A stretch of 64,000 nucleotides of DNA, from positions 28,055-92,054 of the forward strand of contig NZ_JBHUDD010000158.1 in assembly GCF_042677865.1 (NCBI RefSeq). The letters are read 5' to 3'. A program made the translations under genes and the position numbers. This DNA is from Lutimaribacter salitolerans. GTDB taxonomy: Bacteria > Pseudomonadota > Alphaproteobacteria > Rhodobacterales > Rhodobacteraceae. The stretch's first letter is position 1, and the number at the start of each line of letters is the position of its first letter. This document shows, piece by piece, positions 1-8,365 of the stretch. The notes below the pieces were generated by a model. The model ran no database searches, was not told the origin of the DNA, and saw only the letters and a program-made list of their open reading frames with translations.

Positions 1-213
1 GATCTGGGCATCGGGGTGCTGCCCGACTACCTGACGCAGGATTTTCCGAATCTGGTGCGCGTGCTACCACAGGTGGAATCGGTCGAGGTTCCGGTCTTCC
101 TCGCCTACCCCGAGGAATTGCGCCATTCCAAGCGGGTTGCCGCCTTTCGCGACTTCGTTCAGGAAGAGATCATCAGCTACCGCAAACAGCAAAAAGATCA
201 GGCACTTACATAA
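1..213 (+). CDS. LysR-family transcriptional regulator, C-terminal fragment
   Basis: The reading frame is open from the first base of the window and ends at TAA 211-213, so only about 70 C-terminal residues are present. The translation (GIGVLPDYL, then VPVFLAYPEEL and AAFRDFVQEEI) has the usual end of a LysR substrate-binding domain: the last beta strand/helix pair that closes the effector pocket, then the terminal helix. The DNA-binding N-terminus lies upstream of the window, so neither target nor effector can be named. The nearest strong terminator on this strand is 150 bases downstream, which leaves room for a separate small transcript between them. Confidence 0.8.
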   Translation, partial: DLGIGVLPDYLTQDFPNLVRVLPQVESVEVPVFLAYPEELRHSKRVAAFRDFVQEEIISYRKQQKDQALT

Positions 214-310
214 CAGGTCAAGCAGCCATGCAGCTTTTGCATAACAGCCATGCTGCACCTGCGGCATGATTTGCCTTGATTGTACATAAACAGACGCCTA
301 ATTCGGCACG

Positions 311-393
311 TGACGGTGATGACGACCAGTTCTTCATCATCTTCATACCTCCCTGTTGGACTTTGGCCGAGCTTAGTGCTCGGCCTTTTTTTT
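311..393 (+). ncRNA. candidate small RNA with anti-Shine-Dalgarno motif
   Basis: Three parts are visible in about 80 bases with no convincing reading frame. A 5' hairpin pairs GTGATGA (316-322) with TCATCAT (334-340). An apparently single-stranded stretch carries ACCTCCCT (347-354), which is complementary to Shine-Dalgarno sequences. A perfect intrinsic terminator ends it. A possible promoter is TTGATT (276-281), 17 bases, TAATTC (299-304). Small RNAs exposing CCUCC motifs are known in Rhodobacter (the CcsR type). It could instead be the 3' untranslated region of the LysR gene, or a small RNA processed from it. The 5' end is a guess. Confidence 0.35.
365..393 (+). terminator. strong intrinsic terminator
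   Basis: A perfect 8-bp stem (GGCCGAGC / GCTCGGCC) with loop TTAGT is followed directly by eight T. The T-run exists on the plus strand only, so it ends a rightward transcript. The gene to its right points the other way and ends at 397. Confidence 0.88.
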
Positions 394-396
394 GGC

Positions 397-1524
397 TCAG
401 TCGATTCGCGGCAGGTCGCTGGCCCAGGGTGACAGGATTTGCGGCCCCCCCGGTCGGATCACGATATTCTCTTCATGTACAAGGATGTTGCCATCGGCAG
501 TTGCAACTCCGGGTTCCAGCGTGATCACCATGCCCGGCTCCAGAACGGTCCGGTCGCCGGGCAGCAGCGACAGCCCTTCGGTCAGCTGCATCCCCAGCCC
601 GTGGCCCAGCCGCCCGCCGTCATCGCCACAGATCGCGGCCATCGCGGCCCAGACATCGCAGGCCCGCGCGCCCGGACGTGCCGCCGCCAGCCCCGCCTGC
701 GCGGCCTCCAACAGTCGCGCATGGGCCCCGACCACCCGCGCATCCGGCGCTCCAATGGCGAAATTGCGGTCGTAGTCGCAGAAATACCCGTCCCGCACGG
801 CCCCGGTATCCAGCATCAGCACATCGCCCGCGCACAGCGCCCGGTCATCGGCGGGCGAGATCACATCCGCGTACCCCAACGGCCCGGCACCGCCCGCCAG
901 ATAGGGCACCCAATCCGCGCCGTCCTCCAGCAGCAACCGTTGAAAATCGCGAAACACCCGCGACAGCGCCACGCCGGGTCCGGCGATCTCGGGCACGCGG
1001 GCAAAGGCACGGCCTGCGATCCGGCAGGCATGGGCGATCTTGGCAATCTCGGCCTCGGATTTCACCGCGCGCAGACGGGCGGTGATGCCGGCATCGTCGC
1101 GGAAAACCTGCGCCGACGCGCCCTGCAACCGCGCGAAATCGGCCTGCGCCATGCGCAGATGGGTTTCCGGCCCCGACGGGATGCCGACAGGACCGCCAAA
1201 CTCGTCCAGCACGTCTGCCAGCAGGCTGACCCCCTCGTCCTCGGGCTGCGGCGCGGGCCATGTGCGGATATCCGTCACCCATGTCTTGCCCATCAGCGCC
1301 GCGCCGATCGCGGGAATCACCGCCACCGGATCACCATCCGCCGGAAGGATCAGGAACCAGGGACGGCTCGGGCTTTCCCAGAACCGGGTCAGAAAGCCGG
1401 TGAAATAGCGGATTTCCGGCTCGGTCGTCAGCAGCAGCGCGCCCAGACCCGCCTGCGCCATCATCGCCTGCGCACGGGTCACCCGGGCCTGATACTCGGC
1501 CCGCGCAAAGCCGCGCTCGCTCAT
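397..1524 (-). CDS. M24-family metallopeptidase (Xaa-Pro dipeptidase-like)
   Basis: 375 residues in two parts: an N-terminal creatinase/prolidase-type domain (about 10-145) and a C-terminal pita-bread domain (about 150-360). All five expected metal ligands are visible: D239 and D250 (LDTGAVRDGYFCD), H308 (GHGLGM), E337 (TLEPG) and E351 (HEEN). The enzyme should therefore be an active dinuclear metallohydrolase cutting an Xaa-Pro dipeptide or a related amide. Members of this family also include ectoine hydrolase and creatinase, and the sequence alone does not settle the substrate. The start ATG at 1524 overlaps the stop of the upstream PLP enzyme by 4 bases (ATGA), so the two are translationally coupled and probably serve one degradation route. 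Confidence 0.85.
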   Translation of the reverse strand: MSERGFARAEYQARVTRAQAMMAQAGLGALLLTTEPEIRYFTGFLTRFWESPSRPWFLILPADGDPVAVIPAIGAALMGKTWVTDIRTWPAPQPEDEGVSLLADVLDEFGGPVGIPSGPETHLRMAQADFARLQGASAQVFRDDAGITARLRAVKSEAEIAKIAHACRIAGRAFARVPEIAGPGVALSRVFRDFQRLLLEDGADWVPYLAGGAGPLGYADVISPADDRALCAGDVLMLDTGAVRDGYFCDYDRNFAIGAPDARVVGAHARLLEAAQAGLAAARPGARACDVWAAMAAICGDDGGRLGHGLGMQLTEGLSLLPGDRTVLEPGMVITLEPGVATADGNILVHEENIVIRPGGPQILSPWASDLPRID

Positions 1525-2528
1525 TCCGGGGCCTCGGACAGGATCGCCATTACCCGCGCGTCGCCGGGCAGGTCCAGCCCGGCCAGCAGCGCCGCCAGCC
1601 CGGCCCCGCCCGATGCCGTGGTGGCCAGCCCCGCCCCGGCCAGCACCGGCAGGGCCGCCTGCGCATCCTCTTCGGACAGCAGGGCAAACCCGTCCGCATC
1701 GCGCGACAGGCCTTGCAGCGCGATCAGGCTGGCGGTCTTGCAATCCAGCCGCCCCATGCAACTGTCCGGGCCGCTGGCATCCACCAGCGCGCCTGCCTCG
1801 ATCGCGTCATGCAACGCCGGGGCGGCCGCGGGTTCCACTACGATGATCCGCACCGCCTCGCCCCAGATATGGCGGGCATGCGCGGCCACTGCCCCGGCCA
1901 GACCCCCGACGCCGGCCTGCACCAGAATATGCGTAGGCCGTTGCGGGATCTGCGCCGCCGCCTCGGCGGCCAGCACAAGATACCCCTCCATCAGCCTGTG
2001 GGGCACATCGATGTAGCCGGGCCACGAACTGTCCGACAGCAGCACCAGCCGTTCGGCCACGGCGGCCTGACTGGCGGCGGCCATGCTTTCGGCATAATCC
2101 GCGCCTGCGCGGCGCACCTCGGCGCCAAACCCCTGCAGCCGCTCGGCAAAGCCCTGCGGCACGGTCTGCGACAGATAGATCACCGCCCTGGCGCCGAACA
2201 CCTGCGCCCCCGCCGCCACCGACAGCCCGTGATTGCCGGCACTGGCGGTGACATAGGTGCTGCCCAGCGCCCGCCCCTCCGCCGCATCGCAAGCAATGAC
2301 ATAGGCCGCCCCCAGCGCCTTGAAGCTGCCAAGCCCCATCCGCGCGCGCTCGTCCTTGACCCAGACCTGCGCCACATTGGCGCGGGCGGCAAGCTCGGGC
2401 ATCTCGACCAGCGGCGTGACCGCATGGGCCGGGCACCGGTCCAGCATGGCGCGGGGTCGGTCCGCATCATGGCTGGGCCAGGGCGCATCAAGCCGCAGGC
2501 CGGTTCCGCGATATGGGTTGTGCAACAT
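1521..2528 (-). CDS. PLP-dependent ammonia-lyase (diaminopropionate/threonine ammonia-lyase family)
   Basis: 335 residues, fold-type II PLP enzyme. The Schiff-base lysine is K70 in GLGSFKALG, the substrate-binding loop is TASAGNHG (about 94-101), and a glycine-rich phosphate loop appears as QAGVGGLAG. The sequence LSDSSWPGY followed by MEGY resembles the diaminopropionate ammonia-lyase branch more than serine or threonine dehydratases. It should release ammonia from a small amino acid to give a 2-oxo acid. ATG 2528 is preceded by AGGGG at good spacing. The reading frame runs much further upstream, but that part lacks family similarity. It is the first gene of a two-gene operon with the M24 peptidase. 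The actual substrate is unknown. Confidence 0.8.
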   Translation of the reverse strand: MLHNPYRGTGLRLDAPWPSHDADRPRAMLDRCPAHAVTPLVEMPELAARANVAQVWVKDERARMGLGSFKALGAAYVIACDAAEGRALGSTYVTASAGNHGLSVAAGAQVFGARAVIYLSQTVPQGFAERLQGFGAEVRRAGADYAESMAAASQAAVAERLVLLSDSSWPGYIDVPHRLMEGYLVLAAEAAAQIPQRPTHILVQAGVGGLAGAVAAHARHIWGEAVRIIVVEPAAAPALHDAIEAGALVDASGPDSCMGRLDCKTASLIALQGLSRDADGFALLSEEDAQAALPVLAGAGLATTASGGAGLAALLAGLDLPGDARVMAILSEAPE

Positions 2529-2636
2529 GTCGGTCCCCTGTCTGTTCCTTTCAGTGAACGCAGTCCCGGCCGCTTGCGTCAACTGCATTGCCTGATACGG
2601 GTGGCGCATTACCGATTGTGCGCCTATGTCTTGCGC

Positions 2637-3146
2637 ATGGCCCAGGACGCTGCCCTTTTGACCGGAGAGCTGACGCTGACCCCGCCCGCGCGGCGGCAAA
2701 GCGAATGGCACATCACCGACCCCGAGGGGCCTGCGGGACATGTCATCCCGCCCGGTCGCGGCGCGGGGCATGTGCGCCTGCACGGAATGGGGTTCGACAT
2801 CGCCTTCGGACAGCTTGACGATGGCGGCCGCGCGATCCTGCGCCCCTGGCGACTTACGATCGAGGGCGCGAACCTGTTTCACGCCTGGTCGATGCCCGGC
2901 GAGGGTTGGTTCAACCGCATTCTGGCGCGCGATCACCCTCTGTATACGTTGCATGACCACAGGCCGCCCCTGCGGATGATCCTGCGCGGCGGGCTGAACC
3001 GGCAGATCGCGCTGCTGGCGGGAGACGACCTGCTGGCACTGGCCGACTACCCGCGCAGCCGCGGCCCGCGCCACATACGCCACGCCCCCACCCTGCCCCC
3101 GGCGGTGCAGGCGGCGCTGTGCCACGCGGTCACGCAACCGCGCTGA
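2637..3146 (+). CDS. hypothetical protein
   Basis: 169 residues from ATG 2637, divergent from the PLP enzyme gene. No recognised domain, signal peptide or membrane segment. The protein is rich in Arg, Gly and Pro and has a mixed-strand look (GHVRLHGMGFDIAFG, RPWRLTIEGANLFHAW, PPLRMILRGGLNRQ). The frame is open far upstream, so the start is uncertain. Coding is supported by its place between a promoter-sized gap and purL and by the absence of a better frame, not by a family match. Confidence 0.5.
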   Translation: MAQDAALLTGELTLTPPARRQSEWHITDPEGPAGHVIPPGRGAGHVRLHGMGFDIAFGQLDDGGRAILRPWRLTIEGANLFHAWSMPGEGWFNRILARDHPLYTLHDHRPPLRMILRGGLNRQIALLAGDDLLALADYPRSRGPRHIRHAPTLPPAVQAALCHAVTQPR

Positions 3147-3222
3147 CGCCCGCCCCTTTCCCCCGCCCGCGCGATGGATTAAACGGTGCAAAAGACCAAT
3201 CCGCGCCCGGGGGACAGACCAG

Positions 3223-5382
3223 ATGCAAGAGCCGCAGATCACACCAGACCTGATCGCCAGCCATGGGCTCAAGCCCGACGAATACCAGCGTATCCTCGAT
3301 ATCATCGGGCGCGAGCCGACCTTCACCGAACTGGGCATCTTTTCGGCCATGTGGAACGAGCATTGTTCCTACAAATCCTCCAAGAAATGGCTGCGCACCC
3401 TGCCCACCACCGGCCCGCAGGTCATCTGCGGCCCCGGTGAGAACGCAGGGGTTGTCGATATCGGTGACGGTCAGGCGGTCGTGTTCAAGATGGAAAGCCA
3501 CAACCACCCCAGCTATATCGAGCCCTATCAGGGTGCCGCCACCGGCGTGGGCGGCATCCTGCGCGACGTGTTCACCATGGGCGCGCGGCCCATCGCGGCG
3601 ATGAACAGCCTGTCCTTTGGCGAGGTGTCCCACCCCAAGACCCGCCGCCTTGTGCATGGCGTGGTCGAAGGCATCGGCGGATACGGCAACTGTTTCGGCG
3701 TGCCCACCGTGGGCGGCGAGGTGCGGTTTCACCCGGCCTATAACGGCAACTGCCTTGTAAATGCCTTTGCCGCCGGCCTGGCCGATACCGACAAGATCTT
3801 CTACTCCGCCGCCAGCGGCGTCGGCATGCCCGTGGTCTACCTTGGCGCCAAGACCGGCCGCGACGGCGTGGGCGGGGCCACCATGGCCAGCGCCGAGTTC
3901 GACGAGAGCATCGAGGAAAAGCGCCCCACCGTGCAGGTCGGCGATCCCTTCACCGAAAAGCGCCTGATGGAGGCGACGCTTGAGCTGATGGCAACCGGGG
4001 CGGTGATCTCGATCCAGGACATGGGCGCGGCGGGGCTGACATGCTCGGCCGTTGAAATGGGCGACAAGGGTGGACTTGGCGTCCAGTTGCAACTGAACGA
4101 CGTGCCGCAGCGCGAACAGAACATGACCGCCTATGAAATGATGCTGTCGGAAAGCCAGGAACGCATGCTGATGGTGCTGCGCCCCGAAAAAGAGGCCGAA
4201 GCGCGCGCGGTGTTCGAAAAATGGGATCTCGATTTCGCCATCGTCGGTGAAACCATCGCCGAAGACCGGTTCCTGATCCTGCATGGCAATGACATCAAGG
4301 CCGATCTGCCACTGTCCAAACTGTCCTCTGCCGCACCGGAATACGACCGCCCGTGGGAGGAAACCCCTGCTGCCGATCCACTGGACGACGTGCCGGGGGT
4401 GGACCCGATCGATGCACTCAAGGCGTTGATCTGCAGCCCAAATTACGCGTCCAAGCAATGGGTGTACGAGCAGTACGACACCATGGTGATGGCCGATACG
4501 GTGCAGACCCCCGGTCTGGGCGCGGGCATCGTGCGGGTGCATGGCACGGAAAAGTTGCTGGCCTTTACCAGCGACGTGACGCCGCGCTACGTGCGCGCCA
4601 ATCCCACCGAAGGCGGCAAGCAGGCCGTGGCCGAGGCCTATCGCAACCTGTGTGCCGTGGGCGCCCGCCCGCTGGCCACCACCGACAACCTGAACTTCGG
4701 CAACCCCGAAAAACCCGAGATCATGGGCCAGTTCGTAGGCGCGATCAAAGGCATCGGCGCGGCCTGTCTGGCGCTGGACATGCCTATCGTGTCGGGCAAC
4801 GTGTCCCTGTATAACGAAACCGACGGCCAGGGCATCCTGCCCACCCCCACGATTTGCGCCGTCGGGCTGATCGACCATGCCGATCACGCCATCACCGGGC
4901 AGGTGCGCGACGGTCATGTGGCGCTGCTTTTGGGCGAAACGACGGGCCATCTGGGGCAATCCGCCCTGCTCGCCGAGGTGTTCAACCGCGAGGACGGCGA
5001 CGCCCCCGCCGTCGATCTGACCGCCGAGCGCGCGCATGGCGAGTTCATCCGCGCCAATCGCGACTATATCAAGGCCTGCACCGATCTGTCCGATGGCGGG
5101 CTGGCCCTGGCCGCGTTCGAGATGGCCGAGGCCGCAGGCGTCGGCGTGCATCTTGACGAAGGCGACAGCGCGCAACTGTTCGGCGAGGATCAGGCGCGTT
5201 ACCTGATTGCGTGCAACTTCGATCAGGCCGAGGCGCTGATGATCGCCGCCGGACGCGATGGCATCCCGCTGAAGACCGTGGGCAAGTTCACCGGCGACAG
5301 CGTGCGCATGGGCGGATCCGAGGCCCCGCTTGCAGAGCTCTCCGCGCTCTATCGCGGCGGTTTCGGGGCCGCGCTTGGCTGA
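3223..5382 (+). CDS. purL: phosphoribosylformylglycinamidine synthase subunit PurL
   Basis: 719 residues, the small PurL form found in alphaproteobacteria. It catalyses the ATP-dependent conversion of FGAR to FGAM in purine synthesis and needs separate PurS and PurQ subunits, which are not in this window. The N-terminus holds the FTELGIFSAMWNEHCSYKSS signature. The ATP/FGAR-binding regions follow (KMESHNHPSYIEPYQGAATG; GGYGNCFGVPTVGGE). The second AIRS-like half is recognisable from LACSPNYAS-like residues about 400 onward through ACTDLSDGGLALA. The start MQEPQIT matches family length. A BolA gene follows 68 bases downstream and may be co-transcribed. Confidence 0.97.
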   Translation: MQEPQITPDLIASHGLKPDEYQRILDIIGREPTFTELGIFSAMWNEHCSYKSSKKWLRTLPTTGPQVICGPGENAGVVDIGDGQAVVFKMESHNHPSYIEPYQGAATGVGGILRDVFTMGARPIAAMNSLSFGEVSHPKTRRLVHGVVEGIGGYGNCFGVPTVGGEVRFHPAYNGNCLVNAFAAGLADTDKIFYSAASGVGMPVVYLGAKTGRDGVGGATMASAEFDESIEEKRPTVQVGDPFTEKRLMEATLELMATGAVISIQDMGAAGLTCSAVEMGDKGGLGVQLQLNDVPQREQNMTAYEMMLSESQERMLMVLRPEKEAEARAVFEKWDLDFAIVGETIAEDRFLILHGNDIKADLPLSKLSSAAPEYDRPWEETPAADPLDDVPGVDPIDALKALICSPNYASKQWVYEQYDTMVMADTVQTPGLGAGIVRVHGTEKLLAFTSDVTPRYVRANPTEGGKQAVAEAYRNLCAVGARPLATTDNLNFGNPEKPEIMGQFVGAIKGIGAACLALDMPIVSGNVSLYNETDGQGILPTPTICAVGLIDHADHAITGQVRDGHVALLLGETTGHLGQSALLAEVFNREDGDAPAVDLTAERAHGEFIRANRDYIKACTDLSDGGLALAAFEMAEAAGVGVHLDEGDSAQLFGEDQARYLIACNFDQAEALMIAAGRDGIPLKTVGKFTGDSVRMGGSEAPLAELSALYRGGFGAALG

Positions 5383-5450
5383 CGCTCGGGGCTTGCGAAA
5401 AACAGGTATCAGTCATACATCTTTTAACGCAACGACAGGAGACGCCGCAC

Positions 5451-5687
5451 ATGCCGATGCATCCCCACGAAATCGAAGACCTATTGCGCAAGACCTTTCC
5501 CGACGCCAAGATCGTCGTCGAAGGTGACGATGGTGTGCACATGTCGGCATTGGTGATCGACGAAAGCTTTCGCGGCATGAACCGGGTGCAGCAGCAGCGC
5601 GCGGTCTATGCCGCGCTCAAGGGCAAGATGGACGGCCCCAGCGGCGAGTTGCACGCGCTGGCGCTGACCACACGAGCCCCGGACTGA
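5451..5687 (+). CDS. BolA-family protein
   Basis: 78 residues from ATG 5451, with AGGAG 11 bases upstream; an in-frame ATG two codons later is also possible. It shows the BolA core: HPHEIEDLLRKTFPD, then VEGDDGVHMSALVIDESFRGMNRVQQQRAVYAAL, ending in HALALTT. BolA proteins partner with monothiol CGFS glutaredoxins to bind a [2Fe-2S] cluster, with the conserved C-terminal His as a ligand. The glutaredoxin gene lies one gene downstream, which supports an iron-sulfur cluster trafficking or iron-sensing role. Confidence 0.92.
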   Translation: MPMHPHEIEDLLRKTFPDAKIVVEGDDGVHMSALVIDESFRGMNRVQQQRAVYAALKGKMDGPSGELHALALTTRAPD

Positions 5688-5691
5688 CACC

Positions 5692-5961
5692 ATGGACAGC
5701 GGCCTGACCATACCGATTCTCATCGCCCTGATCGTCGCGGTCGTGGTGATCATCGGGGTCGGTCGGCAGCGCCAGTTCGACACCACCAAGCGCGGCAGCA
5801 AGCCCGGCAAGGGCTATCACACCCTTGAATCGAACTACTCTTCGGGTCTGGGCGGCAACGATGCCACATGGCAGGTCCCCCGCGACCCGCAGGAATACGC
5901 CCGCAGATTCGTGCCCGGCCATGCACGGCGCGGCACCGACAAAAAAGGACACTCCAAATGA
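5692..5961 (+). CDS. small single-pass membrane protein, unknown function
   Basis: 89 residues. A strongly hydrophobic N-terminal helix (about residues 6-24, PILIALIVAVVVIIGVG) is followed by a basic, glycine-rich cytosolic tail with no motif I recognise. It starts 4 bases after the bolA stop and its TGA overlaps the glutaredoxin ATG by 4 bases (ATGA). It is therefore firmly inside the bolA-grxD operon and is translationally coupled to the glutaredoxin. Confidence 0.8.
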   Translation: MDSGLTIPILIALIVAVVVIIGVGRQRQFDTTKRGSKPGKGYHTLESNYSSGLGGNDATWQVPRDPQEYARRFVPGHARRGTDKKGHSK

Positions 5962-6320
5962 CAGACGCGAAAACCCGGATCGACGAGACGGTGAAATCAA
6001 ACGACGTGGTGCTCTACATGAAAGGCACCAAGGACATGCCGCAATGCGGCTTCTCGCAGCGCGTGGCCGGGGTTCTGAATTACATGAACGTGGACTTTGC
6101 CGATGTGAACGTGTTGGCAGACGAGGACATCCGCCAGGGCATCAAGGACTATTCCGACTGGCCCACCATCCCGCAGCTTTACGTCAAGGGCGAGTTCGTG
6201 GGCGGCTGCGACATCATCACCGAGATGACCCTGTCGGGCGAACTGGACCAGTTGTTCGAGCAAAGCGGCATCACCTACAACAAGGAAGCCGCCGACAAGA
6301 TCCGCGAAGCCAACGCCTGA
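5958..6320 (+). CDS. grxD: monothiol glutaredoxin, CGFS type (Grx4/GrxD)
   Basis: 120 residues. The CGFS active site is at residues 30-33 in KGTKDMPQCGFSQ. The family features WPTIPQLYVKGEFVGGCDI (cis-Pro and glutathione-binding region) follow. It should hold a bridging [2Fe-2S] cluster with glutathione and a BolA protein, whose gene is two upstream, and pass clusters to target proteins. The start ATG overlaps the preceding stop. A convergent terminator closes the operon 26 bases after the stop. Confidence 0.96.
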   Translation: MTDAKTRIDETVKSNDVVLYMKGTKDMPQCGFSQRVAGVLNYMNVDFADVNVLADEDIRQGIKDYSDWPTIPQLYVKGEFVGGCDIITEMTLSGELDQLFEQSGITYNKEAADKIREANA

Positions 6321-6345
6321 ACCGGTCTTGCGTATCGAAGCTGAC

Positions 6346-6385
6346 AAAAAGCCGCGCGTCTTCCATCTGGAGGCGCGCGGTTTTT
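6346..6385. terminator. bidirectional intrinsic terminator
   Basis: The stem CCGCGCG / CGCGCGG is flanked by AAAAA on the left and TTTTT on the right. It can therefore end both the grxD operon (rightward) and the nitronate monooxygenase-like gene (leftward), whose stop codons face each other here. Confidence 0.85.
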
Positions 6386-6402
6386 CGTGGCAAACCCAGT
6401 GA

Positions 6403-7467
6403 TCAGCCAGCCGACCCCAGCAGCGCCTGCGCCTGATCCCAGATCCGCGTGACGGTCTGGCCCGCGGGCTCGGGCCGGGCCCGCGCTGCCGCCTGCCCCG
6501 CCCACATCTGCATCGACCGCGCCTCGCCCGCCGCGCGCATTGGCGCCGTCAGCGCGCGCTGAACTGGATAGGGCGCGGGCGCCGGCCCGGTCTCGGCGGC
6601 GCGCACATAGGGCGTGGCCACGGCACGGCCCGTGCGCCCGGAAAAGGCGCGGGTCAGACGGGTGTCTTCGGGCGCAAGCCCGGACAGCGCATCGGCCCAC
6701 TTGGGCGCGACCCCGGCCTCGGGGCTGCGCAGCAACGCGGTGCCAAGCATCACCGCGCTGGCCCCCAGCACAAGCGCCGCCGCCATGGCGCGGCCATCCC
6801 CGATGCCACCGGCCGCGATCACCGGAACATCCACAACATCCACCACCGCAGGGATCAGTGCCAAACCGCCTACCGATTGCGCCTGCGCCTTTTGCGCGTC
6901 GAAACTGCCGCGATGCCCACCTGCCTCGGCCCCCTGCGCGATGACGGCATCGGCCCCGGCGGACTGCGCCGCGCGCGCTTCTGCCACAGTGGTGACGGTG
7001 GCAAACCAGCGCATCCGCCGGGCGCGCAATGCCGCAACCTGCTCAGCCGTCAAAAGCCCCATGATGGTCGATACCACCGGCGTGCCCGCAGCCAGCAGGG
7101 CGTCAAACTGCGCGTCGAAATCCTGCACCAGCGGCCCATCCGAAACTTCCGGGCGCGGCCCCCATTGCGTCAGGAATTCCGCCAGCGCGGCCTCGTGCGC
7201 GGGATCGCGGGCCGGTTCGGGGTCTGGCACCCACAGGTTCATCTGGAACGCACCGTTGCTGCGCGCGCGAAACCCGGCCGCCCACTGTGCGATGTCATCG
7301 GGTGCCATCAGCAAGGCACCGCAGGCCCCCATGCCGCCCGCATCGGCCACCGCCCCTGCCAGCGCCACCGGCGACGCGCCCGCCATCGGTGCCATCAGCA
7401 GCGGCAAGTCCAACCCGTAGGTCTCGCAAAATTCGTGGACCCGGTGCCAGAGATCGGACTGAGCCAT
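6403..7467 (-). CDS. nitronate monooxygenase-like FMN flavoprotein
   Basis: 354 residues of the nitronate monooxygenase / 2-nitropropane dioxygenase-like TIM-barrel family. Family signatures are LLMAPMAGASPVALAGAVADAGGMG near the N-terminus (FMN site), GADAVIAQGAEAGGHRG (the conserved AEAGGH segment) and PVIAAGGIGDGRAMAAAL (phosphate-binding loop). It should oxidise alkyl nitronates, although many relatives have unknown substrates. ATG 7467 is the first in-frame start. ZapA is encoded just upstream on the same strand, 9 bases away, so the two may be co-transcribed. Confidence 0.88.
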   Translation of the reverse strand: MAQSDLWHRVHEFCETYGLDLPLLMAPMAGASPVALAGAVADAGGMGACGALLMAPDDIAQWAAGFRARSNGAFQMNLWVPDPEPARDPAHEAALAEFLTQWGPRPEVSDGPLVQDFDAQFDALLAAGTPVVSTIMGLLTAEQVAALRARRMRWFATVTTVAEARAAQSAGADAVIAQGAEAGGHRGSFDAQKAQAQSVGGLALIPAVVDVVDVPVIAAGGIGDGRAMAAALVLGASAVMLGTALLRSPEAGVAPKWADALSGLAPEDTRLTRAFSGRTGRAVATPYVRAAETGPAPAPYPVQRALTAPMRAAGEARSMQMWAGQAAARARPEPAGQTVTRIWDQAQALLGSAG

Positions 7468-7476
7468 CGGACCGAT

Positions 7477-7872
7477 CTAGCCCCCCGCGCGATCGTCCAG
7501 CGTATCGGCCAGCGATTCCGCCCGCGCGGCCAGTTCGGCCAGGGTTTCGGTGATCTGCGGCGGGATGACCGGCACCTCGATCCGCTCGGGCGCGGGCTTG
7601 GGCGCGCTTTGCAGCCGGGCCAGATCGGCCTGCAATTCTGCCAGTTGGCCCTGCGCCTCGCGCAGCTTGTCCTCGACCCCGGCCGTCTTGTCGGCCAGCA
7701 TCAGCCCGGCCATCAGCAGCATCCGCGCCTCGGGCAGACGCCCGATCTGCTGGGTCAGCACGCTGGCCTCGGTGTCCAGCATGGCGGCGGCGGAATGCAG
7801 GTAATGCTCTTCGCCCTCCTGGCACGAGACCTCGAACGTGCGGCCACCGATCTTGATTTCGACCTCAGGCAT
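7477..7872 (-). CDS. zapA: cell division protein ZapA
   Basis: 131 residues. The N-terminus MPEVEIKIGGRTFEVSC, followed by EEHYLHSAAAMLD and a leucine/alanine-rich helix, is the ZapA pattern: a small globular head and a coiled-coil tail that cross-links FtsZ filaments at midcell. I chose ATG 7872 because GAGGAG lies 7 bases upstream; an in-frame ATG 18 bases earlier is possible. It overlaps the end of the upstream coiled-coil gene by 8 bases. The C-terminal helical tail is longer than in enterobacterial ZapA, as is common in alphaproteobacteria. Confidence 0.88.
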   Translation of the reverse strand: MPEVEIKIGGRTFEVSCQEGEEHYLHSAAAMLDTEASVLTQQIGRLPEARMLLMAGLMLADKTAGVEDKLREAQGQLAELQADLARLQSAPKPAPERIEVPVIPPQITETLAELAARAESLADTLDDRAGG

Positions 7873-8365
7873 TCGGTTGCTCCTCTTCATCAGGGGTGTC
7901 GGCCACCAAGGGCGCCATCACGGCCAGAATAGCGTCGGCCTCGGCCACATCGGTGGAGCGGGCAGCGCGCAGCGCCTCAAGCTCGGCCAGCATCGCCTTG
8001 TTGATCAGATGCGGCTCGGCCAGGCCGGCGGCATTGGCCTCGCGCAGCTTGGCCACACTGTCGCGCAACTGGTCCGACGCCCGGCGCATCCGCTGCAGTT
8101 CGCCATCCAGCGTGGCCATGGCGCTGCGGGTCTGGTCCAGTTCGGCGGTCAGAGTTGCCGTCGCCTGCTCTTCGCGGGCGTGCAGCTTCTTGATGCGTTC
8201 TTCCAACTGCGCGGTGACCAGCCTTTCATCCTCCAGCGCCTGGCGCAGCTGCGCCAGTTCCTCGGGGTCTGCCCCTGTCGCCGGAGCCTCCAGCGTGTCG
8301 ATGCCGCGCGCAATGCGGTCCATCGCGGCGGTCAGTCGCCGTTCCAGTTCGGTGATATCGCTCAT
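7865..8365 (-). CDS. coiled-coil protein, unknown function, upstream of zapA
   Basis: 166 residues, almost entirely charged heptad-like helix (for example ITELERRLTAAMDRI, then LRQALEDERLVTAQLEERIKKL), with an acidic C-terminus DEEEQPNA. No signal peptide, membrane segment or catalytic motif. The overlap with zapA suggests both proteins are made together and that this one has a role at the division site, though this is inference from position. It is divergent from tkt across 233 bases. Confidence 0.75.
   Translation of the reverse strand: MSDITELERRLTAAMDRIARGIDTLEAPATGADPEELAQLRQALEDERLVTAQLEERIKKLHAREEQATATLTAELDQTRSAMATLDGELQRMRRASDQLRDSVAKLREANAAGLAEPHLINKAMLAELEALRAARSTDVAEADAILAVMAPLVADTPDEEEQPNA

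Noticed and set aside
3130..5175. 681-residue open frame on the minus strand opposite purL
   Set aside because: It mirrors a certain purL gene; the His/Gly/Ala-rich translation has no family look and reflects GC-rich third positions. The same applies to the long frames opposite tkt (8362-10638), pheT (45108-46805), uvrA/lpdA (27830-29455) and pyk (49584-51065).
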